NCBI GenBank assembly: GCA_016794465.1
Contig: JAEUKA010000068.1
Coordinates: forward strand, 62,001 to 126,000
Reading direction: 5' to 3'
Length of the DNA: 64,000 bases
From: Myxococcales bacterium
GTDB taxonomy: Bacteria; Myxococcota_A; Polyangia; Palsa-1104; JAEUJZ01
This document shows positions 1 to 8,678 of this stretch, piece by piece (the first letter of the stretch is position 1; every line of letters starts with the position of its first letter). A program made the position numbers and the translations under genes. Under the pieces are notes generated by a model, which saw only the letters and a list, made by a program, of their open reading frames with translations, was not told the origin of the DNA and ran no database searches.

Positions 1-869
1 CGCTTGTGCGGCATCAGGCTCGATCCCGTCGCCAGCTCGGCGGGCAAGATCAGAAAGCCGAACTCCTCGGCAGAGTACAGACAGACATCGCTCGCCAGCC
101 GCGACAGCTCATGACCGAGCTGGGTGCAGAAAAACAGCAGCGCCGCCTCGAGCTTGCCTCGGCCATTCTGCACCGCCGTCACCGTCTGTACGACCCCGGC
201 AAAGCCCAGCGCCTGCGCCGTCGCCTCGCGGTCGAGCGGCAGCGGCACCCCATAGCCAGCGGCACTGCCGAGCGGCGAGCGATCGATCTGCCCGAGCAGC
301 GCCGGACCTGTCTCGAGCGTATCGACAAGTCCTTCCGCAAAGGCCGCCGCCCACAAGCCCAGCGACGATGGCATCGCCCGCCGCTGGTGGGTAAAGCCCG
401 GCCACAGCACCCGCTCGTGTAGCGCCGCAAACTCGCACAGCACCGTCGCCAGCCGCGTCCCCAGGTCGAGCAGCCCGAGCAGCGCATCTTTCATAAACAG
501 CCGCAGATCACAGGCCACTTGGTCATTGCGCGAGCGGCCGGTGTGCAGTCGCTGGCCCAGCTCGAGATCGCGGCTCGACAGCCACAGCTCGACGGCGGTG
601 TGGACATCCTCCTGCTCGGGGGCAAGCTGTAGCTCACCGCGCTCGATCGCCGCCAGCGCCGCGACGAGGTGGTTGTGAAGGCGGGCGTGATCCCCCGGCG
701 AGAGCAGCCCGGCGCGACGCAGACCGACGATGTGCCCGAGGCTGCCGAGGACATCGAAGCGCAGCAGCCGCGTGTCCCAGTGCGGATCGTCGCCGATGGT
801 GTAAGCCAGGGCGCGGGCATCGGGCGGAGCAGACGGGGACCACAGGGTCTTGGGGGCAGCGGGGTTCAT
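1..869 (-). CDS. argH: Argininosuccinate lyase, 3' end cut by the window
   Basis: ArgH splits argininosuccinate into arginine and fumarate, the last step of arginine synthesis. The reading frame opens at an ATG (869-867) and runs off the left window edge after about 289 codons, so the C-terminal third is not visible; the usual length is about 450 residues. The family signature appears in the N-terminal half: DVHTAVE, then LHTGRSRNDQVACDLRL, which carries the substrate-binding Thr, Arg, Ser and Asn. It is the last visible gene of the minus-strand arginine operon, 18 bases after the argE stop. The N-terminus (MNPAAPKTLWSP) is slightly extended and not diagnostic. The family call is firm; completeness cannot be judged. 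Confidence 0.93.
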   Translation of the reverse strand, partial: MNPAAPKTLWSPSAPPDARALAYTIGDDPHWDTRLLRFDVLGSLGHIVGLRRAGLLSPGDHARLHNHLVAALAAIERGELQLAPEQEDVHTAVELWLSSRDLELGQRLHTGRSRNDQVACDLRLFMKDALLGLLDLGTRLATVLCEFAALHERVLWPGFTHQRRAMPSSLGLWAAAFAEGLVDTLETGPALLGQIDRSPLGSAAGYGVPLPLDREATAQALGFAGVVQTVTAVQNGRGKLEAALLFFCTQLGHELSRLASDVCLYSAEEFGFLILPAELATGSSLMPHK

Positions 870-887
870 GGGCTCTGCGGGACCTTG

Positions 888-2018
888 TTACACCGAGACA
901 GGCTCGGGGGTGGCCAGATTGTGGTTGGCCAGATAGTGACTGGCCAGGGCCGCGTAGAAGCGACGGGCGGCGCGAACCTCGTCGAGGGAAACCCACTCGT
1001 CGGCGGTGTGAGAGACGCGGCTGTCGCCCGGCCCGCACTTGATCGCATCGAGGTGACGCAAAAAGACCCAGTCCGAACAGGTGGGGCTGCCATAGCGACG
1101 GGCGTTTGGACTCAGTTCAAGTGCAGCGGCCAAGAGTGGTGATCCCGGCGGTGTCTCGCAAGGCTGGAGCCGTGACGAGGTCACCACCACTTCACTGCGC
1201 AGCTGCCGCTGAAGGTGCGCTTGCAGCTCGGCATGATCCCAGCTCGGCGTGGTGCGCAGATCGAGCACGGCCTTGGCGACGGGCGGCATGACATTGCGAG
1301 CGATTCCCGCTTCGAGCCAGGTCGGCGTAATCGTCGGCTGTCCCAGCAGCGGATGCGGCCTCTCGGTCAGCAGGTGCGGCAGCTGGAGCAGGTCGGCGGC
1401 CAGCTGAAGCACCGCCGACTGGGCCCCACGCTCGGCAGCATAGGCGGCGTGACAGGCGTCCCCGTGCGCAATCAGGTCACACATCAAAAGACCACGCTGC
1501 GCCACCGCCAGATCGAGCGAGGTCGGCTCGCCCACCACCGCCGCATCCAGCCGCCCCAGCCGAGGCACCGCGCGCGGCATGCTGGTGTCGCGTGTCTCCT
1601 CACAGTATCCCAGCACCACCCACAGCTTCCCACCCTGTGGACCACCGGCACGCTGCACGTCGAGGGCCGCACCGATCATCGCCGCAACGCTGGCCTTGGC
1701 ATCATTGGCCCCGCGACCCCACAGCCGCCCCGACTCGATGTCGGCGGAAAACGGCGCGCGGGTCCAGCCTGGGCCGACCGGCACCGTGTCCAGGTGTGAC
1801 ACCAGCGCCAAGTGACGACCGGGCCGACCGCTGTCCAGCTCGATGGCGACCATGGCATCGTCCCTTCGCACCGGCAGACCGAGCCGCTGCGCCACCTGCT
1901 CGACCAGCTGCGCCACCGCCGCTTCGTCCCCCGACACCGACGGCGTCCGCACCAAGTCCGCGAGCAGCGCCACCTCGTCGAGATCGCCCGACACCGGCCT
2001 AGCCGAGGAGTGCCGCAA
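888..2018 (-). CDS. argE: M20 metallo-deacylase of arginine synthesis (ArgE-type, probable N-acylcitrulline deacylase)
   Basis: An M20-family zinc amidohydrolase of 376 residues. All the usual ligand motifs are visible: SHLDTVP (H75, D77), GRGANDAK (D106), the catalytic-base pair E140-E141 in GYCEETRD, VGEP (E164) and a late histidine in SRVSHTADEW. It sits between argB and argH. Because the operon carries an N-acylornithine carbamoyltransferase, its substrate is expected to be N-acetyl- or N-succinylcitrulline rather than N-acetylornithine (inference). The annotated start is a TTG at 2018 with GGGAG eight bases upstream; it overlaps the argB 3' end by 20 bases. A GTG at 1994 is an alternative start. 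DapE-like specificity cannot be excluded from sequence alone. Confidence 0.85.
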   Translation of the reverse strand: MRHSSARPVSGDLDEVALLADLVRTPSVSGDEAAVAQLVEQVAQRLGLPVRRDDAMVAIELDSGRPGRHLALVSHLDTVPVGPGWTRAPFSADIESGRLWGRGANDAKASVAAMIGAALDVQRAGGPQGGKLWVVLGYCEETRDTSMPRAVPRLGRLDAAVVGEPTSLDLAVAQRGLLMCDLIAHGDACHAAYAAERGAQSAVLQLAADLLQLPHLLTERPHPLLGQPTITPTWLEAGIARNVMPPVAKAVLDLRTTPSWDHAELQAHLQRQLRSEVVVTSSRLQPCETPPGSPLLAAALELSPNARRYGSPTCSDWVFLRHLDAIKCGPGDSRVSHTADEWVSLDEVRAARRFYAALASHYLANHNLATPEPVSV

Positions 2019-2943
2019 GATCGACTCCCAGATAGGTCGCTTTCTCTTTGCGTCCGACGATCATGGTTCCGCAGCCGGCGCCGGTAAAGACCTCGAACAA
2101 AAGCGAGTCGGGCGCGGCTCCGTCGATGATGTGGGTGCGCTCGACGCCGCCCGTGGCTGCGCGGATGCACGCCTCGACCTTGGGTCGCATGCCGCCGGCA
2201 ATCACGCCGCTCGACAGCAGGCTGGTCAGATCGTCGGGGTCGGCAAACGTCACCAGCGTCGAGGGATCGGTACGATCGCGCAGCACCCCGGGCGAGCTGG
2301 TCATAAAGATCAGCTTCTGGGCCCGCAGCGCCACCGCCAGGCTCTCGGCGAGGGTGTCGGCGTTGATGTTGTAGACGTTGCCCTGCTCGTCGCTGGCCAG
2401 ACACGACACCACCGGCACATAGTCCGCTTGCAGCAGCGTCTCGAGCACACGCGGATCGACGCGCTCGATGTCGCCGACGTGACCGAAGTCAACCCGCTGG
2501 GTCTGGCCGCTGTCGTCGACAATATCGACCGGCGGACGCTTGTGGGCCGACACCAGCTCGGCATCGACACCCGACAGCCCGACGGCGCGGACATGATGCG
2601 CCCGCAGCGCCGACAGCACCGAGACGTTGAGATCGCCGGCCACCGCCATCACCACCGCATCGAGCGCGATGTCGTCGGTGATCCGTCGTCCAGCGATGAT
2701 CTTGGGCTCGCTGCCGAGTCGACGAGACAGCTCGCTGACCTGGGGACCGCCGCCGTGAACGATGACGAGCCGCACACCCAGCGACGACAAAAGTGAGATC
2801 TGCGCCGCCACCTGTGCGAGCGCTTCGGCCTGCTGTAGGACCTCGCCGCCGAGCTTGATGACGAAGGTTTGGTCGCGGTAGGCCCGCACGTAGCGGAGCG
2901 CGCCCTTGAGTCCGGCTATGCCTTTGGATGGCTCGATTGACAT
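1999..2943 (-). CDS. argB: N-acetylglutamate (or N-succinylglutamate) kinase
   Basis: ArgB phosphorylates the gamma-carboxylate of N-acylglutamate. The 314-residue protein has the amino-acid-kinase core: FVIKLGGEVL (phosphate-binding lysine) near residue 30, VIVHGGGPQVSEL with the glycine-rich loop, and a C-terminal segment GMRPKVEACIRAATGGV characteristic of the family. The LFEVFTGAGCGTMIVG tail resembles long, arginine-sensitive forms, so feedback inhibition by arginine is plausible. It starts 25 bases after the argF' stop and overlaps argE. In organisms using succinylated intermediates the same family acts on N-succinylglutamate, so the acyl group is left open here. Confidence 0.93.
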   Translation of the reverse strand: MSIEPSKGIAGLKGALRYVRAYRDQTFVIKLGGEVLQQAEALAQVAAQISLLSSLGVRLVIVHGGGPQVSELSRRLGSEPKIIAGRRITDDIALDAVVMAVAGDLNVSVLSALRAHHVRAVGLSGVDAELVSAHKRPPVDIVDDSGQTQRVDFGHVGDIERVDPRVLETLLQADYVPVVSCLASDEQGNVYNINADTLAESLAVALRAQKLIFMTSSPGVLRDRTDPSTLVTFADPDDLTSLLSSGVIAGGMRPKVEACIRAATGGVERTHIIDGAAPDSLLFEVFTGAGCGTMIVGRKEKATYLGVDLAALLG

Positions 2944-2968
2944 TTTTTCGTCCTTTCTCGTCGGGGAA

Positions 2969-4021
2969 CTACCGCCCCAGGTCGCCTAGCAGCTCGAGCA
3001 ACAGCGCGCGCTGGACATGTAGGCGGTTTTCCGCTTCATCAACCACCGCCGAGCGCGGACCGTCGAGAACAGCGGCATCAATCTCGATGTTGCGGCGCAC
3101 CGGCAGGCAGTGCATGACAAAGCCGTCGTCGCTGAGCTTGTGACTCCGCGCCTCAGTCATGCGCCAGTCGCGGTAGGCGGCACGCAGCTCGGCTTCCTCG
3201 GCGGGACGACCGAAGTGACGCAGCGCGCCCCACGACTTGACATAGACCACGTCGGCCCCGTCGATGGCCTCGTCGAGCTTGTGACCCGTCGAGACGCTGC
3301 CACCCGCGCCGCTGGCCACCCGAGCGATCGTCGTCAGGTCGTCGGGATCTAGCTCGTAGCCGGGCGGGTGCGCAATGTGCAGGTTCATTCCCAAGCTGGC
3401 CGCCGCAATCGCCGCGCTGGCTGGCACCGCCGTCGGCAGCGGCTTGGGATGATAGGCCCACGACAGCACACAGCGACGACCTCGCGGACTGACGAGCCGC
3501 TCTTGCAGGGTCAGCGCGTCGGCCAGGCCTTGACAGGGATGACGGCGCACCGACTCCAAGTTGATGACCGGCTTTTCGCAGTAGCTGGCAAAGTCGTGGA
3601 TGATGCGGTCTTGTCGCTCGTCGTCCCAGGCCCCGCCACGCGGAAACGCCCGCAGTGCGACGGCGTCGGCGTAGCGACCGAGCACCCGTGCGGCCTCGGC
3701 GATGTGCTCGACGGTGGTGCCGTCCATGACGACATCTTTGCGGGTTTCCCAAGCCCAGCTGGTGCGACCGGGCTCCAGCACCACCGCGTGGCCCCCGTGG
3801 AGAAACATCGCGACCTCGAAGCTGGTGCGAGTGCGAAGGCTCGGGTCGAGAAACACCATCGCCAGGACTTTTTGGGCCAGCGCCGACTTGTGGGTGACCT
3901 CGCCACGCTTGAGCCGAGCGGCCAGCGTCAGCAGTCGTGCCAGCTGCGCCGGGTCCAGGTCCGCCATGTCCAAAAAATCGCGCTTACCGACGGAAATGGC
4001 TGCGGATTGCGTCATCATCAC
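2969..4021 (-). CDS. argF': N-acylornithine carbamoyltransferase (AOTCase/SOTCase family; signature favours N-succinylornithine)
   Basis: This 350-residue protein belongs to the N-acyl-L-ornithine transcarbamylase branch, not to classical OTCase. Diagnostic stretches are FLDPSLRTRTSFE (carbamoyl-phosphate loop), VMDGTTVEHIAEAARVLGRY, HPCQGLADALTLQE, WAYHPKPLPTAV, VVYVKSWGALRHFG, HCLPVRRN and DEAENRLHVQ. By my alignment from memory, the residue equal to Glu92 of the Xanthomonas acetylornithine enzyme is Val104, and the residue equal to Asn185 is Pro196. Both agree with the Bacteroides succinylornithine enzyme. Published E92V exchange is reported to convert AOTCase to SOTCase. The start ATG overlaps the argD stop as ATGA. 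The family is certain; the acyl group is inferred. Confidence 0.9.
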   Translation of the reverse strand: MMMTQSAAISVGKRDFLDMADLDPAQLARLLTLAARLKRGEVTHKSALAQKVLAMVFLDPSLRTRTSFEVAMFLHGGHAVVLEPGRTSWAWETRKDVVMDGTTVEHIAEAARVLGRYADAVALRAFPRGGAWDDERQDRIIHDFASYCEKPVINLESVRRHPCQGLADALTLQERLVSPRGRRCVLSWAYHPKPLPTAVPASAAIAAASLGMNLHIAHPPGYELDPDDLTTIARVASGAGGSVSTGHKLDEAIDGADVVYVKSWGALRHFGRPAEEAELRAAYRDWRMTEARSHKLSDDGFVMHCLPVRRNIEIDAAVLDGPRSAVVDEAENRLHVQRALLLELLGDLGR

Positions 4022-5175
4022 AGCACCTCCGCGAGCGCTTGAAGCAGTCGCTCCGCTTCGGCCTGCGAAAACGACAGCGGCGGCATCAGGCGCAGCACCT
4101 GCGGATCGGACGACGTACCGACGATGATGTGGTGATGCAGCAGCTCCGTCTGCACCGCGACGGCTGGCTTGCGAAGCCGCAGCCCGAGGAGCAGCCCCCG
4201 ACCCTGCACCGCCACGACCTTGTCCGGACCCAGCGATAGCGCCCCTCTCCGCAGAAACTCACCGACGGAGTTGGCATTTTCGATCAGGTGTTCTTCATCC
4301 AGCACCGCCAGCGTCGCGAGCGCCGCCGCACACGGCACCGGACCGCCGCCAAACGTACTGCCCAGGTCGCCGGACTTGATGTGGGCACTCACCGCGTCGG
4401 TGGTAAGCAGCGCCGAGATCGGCAGCCCCGAGGCCAGACCCTTGGCCAGCGTCAGCAGATCGGGAATGACTCCGAACGACTCGGCGGCGGTAAAGGCTCC
4501 GCAGCGCCCGACGCCACACTGGACCTCGTCGAAGATCAGCAGTGCGCCAGTGCGATCACAGGCCTTCCGCGCCGCGACGAGCAGCTCGACCGGCAGATCG
4601 CGGGCCCCTTGCAGGCCCTGCACCGGCTCCAAGATGACGCCGGCAGTCTGCTCATCCACCGTCGACAAGAGCGCCGCCGGATCATTCCACGGAACTTTCT
4701 TCGACAGTGGCAGGCCGGCGCGACGAGCCCCTGCCATGTACTTTTCACCGTCGGTAACAGCCAAGGTTGCAGCGGTTCGACCGTGCCAGCCGCCCTCGAT
4801 CGAGACAAACAGCTGCCGACCGGTGAGCTTGCGGGCCAGGTGCAGCGCGTTCTCGTTGGCCTCAGCACCGGAGTTGACCAAAAATACCTTGGTCAGTGGC
4901 TTTGGACTGTGTGCGATCAGCGCCGTCGCCAGCTGCTCACGAATCGGCAGCGGCAGGGCGGTCGAGTAAAACAGCAGCGACTCGGCCTGCGCACGGATCG
5001 CCGCCACGACCTTGGGATGACAGTGACCCGTCGCTGCGACCGCATGGCCGCCGTAGGCATCGAGCCAGCGCTGACCCGCTTCGTCGATCAGCCACGAGCC
5101 CTCGCCGCGCACCGGACGCACCGGTAGCTGGGCATAGACGGGCAAGAGCGCCGATTCTGTTGCGCCGGTCAGCAT
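4018..5175 (-). CDS. argD: N-acylornithine aminotransferase
   Basis: ArgD is a class III PLP aminotransferase converting N-acylglutamate semialdehyde to N-acylornithine. The 385-residue protein shows VFLVNSGAEANENAL (PLP phosphate-binding region), EGGWHGRTAATL, LLIFDEVQCGVGR with the PLP-contacting Asp, and LLTLAKGLASGLPISA containing the Schiff-base lysine. The start ATG at 5175 lies seven bases inside the end of argC, so the two are translationally coupled. The frame continues upstream without a stop, but that part overlaps argC and has no aminotransferase homology, so it is not included. Succinylornithine use is possible given the neighbouring carbamoyltransferase. Confidence 0.94.
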   Translation of the reverse strand: MLTGATESALLPVYAQLPVRPVRGEGSWLIDEAGQRWLDAYGGHAVAATGHCHPKVVAAIRAQAESLLFYSTALPLPIREQLATALIAHSPKPLTKVFLVNSGAEANENALHLARKLTGRQLFVSIEGGWHGRTAATLAVTDGEKYMAGARRAGLPLSKKVPWNDPAALLSTVDEQTAGVILEPVQGLQGARDLPVELLVAARKACDRTGALLIFDEVQCGVGRCGAFTAAESFGVIPDLLTLAKGLASGLPISALLTTDAVSAHIKSGDLGSTFGGGPVPCAAALATLAVLDEEHLIENANSVGEFLRRGALSLGPDKVVAVQGRGLLLGLRLRKPAVAVQTELLHHHIIVGTSSDPQVLRLMPPLSFSQAEAERLLQALAEVL

Positions 5176-6212
5176 GGAAACGCCCCCACCGCCGAGAGAC
5201 CCGCCGTCTCGGGCAGCCCGAGCGCCAGGTTCATCGCTTGCACCGCCTGTCCAGCGGCACCTTTTAACAAGTTGTCGATCGCCATCGTTACTTGGATCTC
5301 TCTTCCGTCGTCGCTCTGGCAGGCGTGGGCAAGGGCGTAGCTGCTGCCAATCGCATGGGTCAGCTCGGGCGGCTTGTCGAGCAGTCGCAAGAGGGGCCGC
5401 TCGGCATAGGCCGACGCAAACGCCGCCGCCACCGTCCCCGGGGGAAGCGCTGTCTCGACGTGGGCATGCAAGGTCAAATAAATGCCGCGCACCATCGGCC
5501 CCGAGTGACTGAGCAGCCGCGCTGCCGCCGCAGGCCGCCCGGTCCACTGGCGCAGGCTCTGCACGATCTCGGCCTCGTGACGGTGCGAAAACGGCGAGTA
5601 GGCAAACAGGTTGTGGGCACGCGCCGGGTGGTGGGTGGTGTCACGCGGCTTGGCACCGGCTCCGCTCGATCCGGTAATCGCAAACAGCGCCGGCACCGCG
5701 TCGCCCAGCAAGTCACGCAGCGGATACAACGCCAGCTGGGCGGCGGTGGCAAAGCAGCCCGGGGCAGCAATCGCGGTCGCACCGAGCAGCGCCGAGCCGA
5801 CCACATCACACAGCCCGTAGCGAAAGCGCGGCAGCAGCTCTGGCGCCGGGTGCGGACCGTAATACCGGGCATAGAGCGCCGCATCCGCAACCCGAAAGTC
5901 CGCCGCTAGGTCAATCAGCAGCCGAGGCTGGTGTTCCAGCAGTGGACCGACGAGACGCGCCGACTCGCCGTGCTCCAGCGCCAGCATGATCACGTCGTGG
6001 CTGGCGAGCAGCTCGGTCAGCTCTCCGCCGGCAAAGCGCGCGCTGGTCAGCGGCAGCAGCGTCGGATGAACCTCGGCAATCGCTCTTCCCAGCTGGCTGC
6101 GACTGTGCGCGGTGACCTTGCCCACCAGCGGATGTTGATAGAGCAGCCGCAGCAGCTCGCCCCCGACATACCCGCCCGCGCCCGCCACCACCACCGACAG
6201 CGGCCCTGTCAC
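5169..6212 (-). CDS. argC: N-acylglutamyl-phosphate reductase
   Basis: ArgC reduces N-acylglutamyl phosphate to the semialdehyde with NADPH. The 347-residue sequence starts with the Rossmann motif VVAGAGGYVGGELLRLL, has the active-site cysteine in AIAAPGCFATAAQLALYPL, and a late histidine region (TLHAHVETALPPGTV). The length matches the family. Its start (6212) overlaps the stop of the DUF1611 gene by four bases (ATGA) and its stop overlaps the argD start. Nothing appears truncated. The call is secure by motif and by operon position. Confidence 0.95.
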   Translation of the reverse strand: MTGPLSVVVAGAGGYVGGELLRLLYQHPLVGKVTAHSRSQLGRAIAEVHPTLLPLTSARFAGGELTELLASHDVIMLALEHGESARLVGPLLEHQPRLLIDLAADFRVADAALYARYYGPHPAPELLPRFRYGLCDVVGSALLGATAIAAPGCFATAAQLALYPLRDLLGDAVPALFAITGSSGAGAKPRDTTHHPARAHNLFAYSPFSHRHEAEIVQSLRQWTGRPAAAARLLSHSGPMVRGIYLTLHAHVETALPPGTVAAAFASAYAERPLLRLLDKPPELTHAIGSSYALAHACQSDDGREIQVTMAIDNLLKGAAGQAVQAMNLALGLPETAGLSAVGAFPC

Positions 6213-7312
6213 AGCGTTCCCTCGCTCACCGTCAGCTTCGGGCTGGGCCGACTGTGCTTGGCCGCATCGACCGCCTTGCGCACCACCGCCACCAGGCCGG
6301 CGGCATCACGTCGGGCATTGTGGGCCGGGATGTGCAGGTGTGAGCGAATGTAGTCGAGCCCGACCTCGTTGTCGGTCGCCGGTCCGGTCAGCACCGTGGC
6401 GGTGATGCCGTAGTCGCTGCGCAAGATCTGCAGCGCGCCCCAGCAGCCCACCGGATCGGGCGCCGCCACCACCCACGCCGCCGCCGCCCCCCGCAGCGCC
6501 GGGTCGGCCAGGATGTCTTGCACGCCATATTCCCCAAGGATTCCGTCGCCCAGCTCGGCAATCACGACATCGGGCTTGCTCTCAGCGAGGCGGTTCATGA
6601 TGCCCTTGGCGGTGGTGGTCGTGACGCCGGCGCGGGTCGAGGCCAGGCCACTGTCGGAAAAGGCCAGCGCCGTAATCGCCCCCGCGTCGAGCATCTGCAA
6701 GGTGTCGCGCATCAGCGACACACCGGTCAGCTTGCAGGCCGCGACGCGCAGACCGCTTCGCGACAGGCCTCGGACCAGCTCGGTGGCGGCGTAGGTCTTG
6801 CCGGTGTTCATGCAGGTCCCAGCGACGTAGATGACCGGCACGGTGCTGCGCAGCTGGTCCGACGCGGGCACGGCGCCTTGGCGGATGTGTGCGGGACGGC
6901 CGACGCGATCCGACAGCTCGGGGAAGCTCAGGATGGCGCCCAGGACCTCGGCACGGAACGGCGGGCCCAGCTCGGGACTGGCAGACGTACAGCGCCCGAG
7001 GACGCCGCCCAGGTTGAGGATGTGCAGGACATCACCGACGGCAATGTGCGATGGAACCTCGCCCGCGTAGCCATGCAGGGCGCGCCGATTGCCGAGCGTC
7101 CCGGCCAGCACGTCACCGGCCCGCAGAGGCACCATCCGACCGGTCAGGTCCTCGACGGTGTTGTAGGTTGACTTGTCTTCGAGGATGCGCACCGCCAGCA
7201 CATAGCCTTCCGACGGATTGATCTGGTCGCAGACGATGACATCGCGGCCCAGGTGAGCGTTGCGCGTCGACGAAGCGATGCGGTCGAGCCGCACCCGCGT
7301 GGTGACCATCAT
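6209..7312 (-). CDS. DUF1611-family P-loop protein in the arginine operon; candidate glutamate N-acyltransferase
   Basis: A 367-residue protein with an N-terminal DUF1611_N-like region (about 20-140) and a C-terminal DUF1611 P-loop domain whose nucleotide-type loop is GTCMNTGKT (165-173). Later conserved pieces are CKLTGVSLMRDTLQMLD and VVIAELGDGILGEYGVQ. It is locked between argG and argC by ATGA overlaps on both sides, so it must be co-translated with arginine enzymes. The characterised relative DgcN (DUF1611) is, to my knowledge, a D-glutamate N-acetyltransferase. No argA or argJ is present, so this protein is the best local candidate for making N-acetyl- or N-succinyl-L-glutamate (inference). 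The start was set at the ATGATG at 7312; the open frame upstream lies inside argG. Confidence 0.75.
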   Translation of the reverse strand: MMVTTRVRLDRIASSTRNAHLGRDVIVCDQINPSEGYVLAVRILEDKSTYNTVEDLTGRMVPLRAGDVLAGTLGNRRALHGYAGEVPSHIAVGDVLHILNLGGVLGRCTSASPELGPPFRAEVLGAILSFPELSDRVGRPAHIRQGAVPASDQLRSTVPVIYVAGTCMNTGKTYAATELVRGLSRSGLRVAACKLTGVSLMRDTLQMLDAGAITALAFSDSGLASTRAGVTTTTAKGIMNRLAESKPDVVIAELGDGILGEYGVQDILADPALRGAAAAWVVAAPDPVGCWGALQILRSDYGITATVLTGPATDNEVGLDYIRSHLHIPAHNARRDAAGLVAVVRKAVDAAKHSRPSPKLTVSEGTL

Positions 7313-8571
7313 CGGCGGTCCTCGCTGACTTCCGTCGCCAGAGATGCCGCCGCCAGGGCTTCCGCAGCCAGCGACTCGGCCCTGGCCTGCGCGCGCGCCG
7401 CCAAGAGTGGAGCCACCGCCGACACCCGTGCAAAGCCGCGCGCTTCGTCGCCTGACCACAGCAGGTTTTCCTCGCCATAGGTCGCCACCGCCCGATCGAG
7501 CAGCGACGCCGGACTGCGCGCCCCAACCACCTGAAACCGTCCCGGGCACAGCCGCAGCCGCGTCTCACCCGTCACCCGCTGCTGGCTGCTCGTCAAGAGC
7601 GCCTCGATGTCGCGCAGCGCCGGATCGAAGTACTGACCCTCGTGCAGCCGATCGCCGTAAAAGCGCCCCAGGTGATCCTTCCAAAAGCCCTGCCACTTGG
7701 TCTGCACCAGCTTCTCCAGCTCGCGGTGCGCCGCAATCAGCATCAGCGCCGCCCCCGCCTCGAAGCCGACCCGACCCTTGATGCCGAGCACCGTCTCACC
7801 GACGTGGATGCTGCGACCGATGCCGAACTCTTCGCCCAGCGCCCCGAGCGCATCGACCAGCCCCGCCCCGCGCAGCGACTTCCCATCGAGCGCCACCGGC
7901 ACACCCTGTTCCCAGCCAATCACCACTTCACGCGGCGGCAGCGTCGGACTGGGCGGATCGAGCAGCTCCTTGGGCGGACTTGCCCACGAGTCATGTGTCC
8001 AGCCGCCACCCCAGGTCGTCCCCCACAGGCCGCGATTCACCGAGTACGCACTCGCCCGCTCCGGCACCGGCAGCCCCCGCTCGCGCAGGTAGGCCAGCGA
8101 CTCCTCGCGCTTGACCCCACCGTCGCGAATCGGCGTCACCACTTGCAGCTCCGGCGCCAGCACCCGCAGCGCCACGTCGAACCGCACCTGATCATTGCCC
8201 GCTCCCGTCGAGCCATGCGCCACCGCCAGCGCCCCAAGCTTGCGCGCGACCTCAATCACCGAGATCGCCTGCTGGGTGCGCTCGGCTGCCACCGACAGCG
8301 GATAGACCTCGCCGCGCAGCACGTTGCCGAAGATGAGATAGCGCACAAAGCGGTCAAACACCTGCTCGCGGGCATCGATCTCATGGTGAGAAGCCGCGCC
8401 CACCGCCTCGGCCTGACGGGCAATCGCGGCCCGACCTTCCGCACTGGTGCCGCCGGTATCGACGAACACGGTGTGCACGGTCCAGCCCATTTCACTCAGC
8501 TTGGGAACGCAGTATGACGTGTCGAGTCCGCCCGAAAAGGCGAGCGCCAACGGGCCTCGTTTGTTTTGCAT
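7309..8571 (-). CDS. argG: Argininosuccinate synthase
   Basis: ArgG joins citrulline and aspartate with ATP. The 420-residue protein has the ATP-PPase P-loop LALAFSGGLDTSYC at the N-terminus, HGSTGAGNDQVRFD, YSVNRGLWGTT and VGETVLGIKGRVGFE. Its wording (FGNVLRGEVYPLSVAAER, LHEGQYFDPALRDIEALL) resembles from memory the Bacteroidota/Xanthomonas variety rather than the Escherichia one. ATG 8571 was chosen because the SGGLDTS motif then lies at the normal distance. A GTG 19 codons upstream gives a Cys-rich, unlikely extension. There is no clear Shine-Dalgarno, and an ARG-box-like palindrome ends three bases before the ATG. First gene of the operon. Confidence 0.94.
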   Translation of the reverse strand: MQNKRGPLALAFSGGLDTSYCVPKLSEMGWTVHTVFVDTGGTSAEGRAAIARQAEAVGAASHHEIDAREQVFDRFVRYLIFGNVLRGEVYPLSVAAERTQQAISVIEVARKLGALAVAHGSTGAGNDQVRFDVALRVLAPELQVVTPIRDGGVKREESLAYLRERGLPVPERASAYSVNRGLWGTTWGGGWTHDSWASPPKELLDPPSPTLPPREVVIGWEQGVPVALDGKSLRGAGLVDALGALGEEFGIGRSIHVGETVLGIKGRVGFEAGAALMLIAAHRELEKLVQTKWQGFWKDHLGRFYGDRLHEGQYFDPALRDIEALLTSSQQRVTGETRLRLCPGRFQVVGARSPASLLDRAVATYGEENLLWSGDEARGFARVSAVAPLLAARAQARAESLAAEALAAASLATEVSEDRR

Positions 8572-8573
8572 AC

Positions 8574-8587
8574 TGCATATACATGCA
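8574..8587. promoter_or_regulatory. ARG-box-like operator in front of argG
   Basis: TGCATATACATGCA is two perfect 5-base arms (TGCAT/ATGCA) around a 4-base centre. It fits the general ArgR operator form TGMAT-wwww-ATkCA except for one central C. It lies 3-16 bases upstream of the argG start codon, where a bound repressor would block both RNA polymerase clearance and ribosome access. No ArgR gene is in the window, so the regulator is assumed. Confidence 0.5.
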
Positions 8588-8678
8588 CAAATGGATTTTG
8601 ACGCACAAGTACTATTTTGGGCCGGCACTTTCGCTTGGATCTGGCTGAAACCCGGAAATTTCGTCGAAATTGGCTTTG

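Noticed and set aside
1843..2796. 317-residue plus-strand reading frame over argB/argE
   Set aside because: It is His/Arg/Gln-rich antisense of two well-defined arginine genes and has no family motif.
8572..8628. Upstream GTG start for argG
   Set aside because: It would add 19 Cys-rich residues before the P-loop and run through the palindromic operator; the ATG at 8571 gives the family's normal N-terminus.
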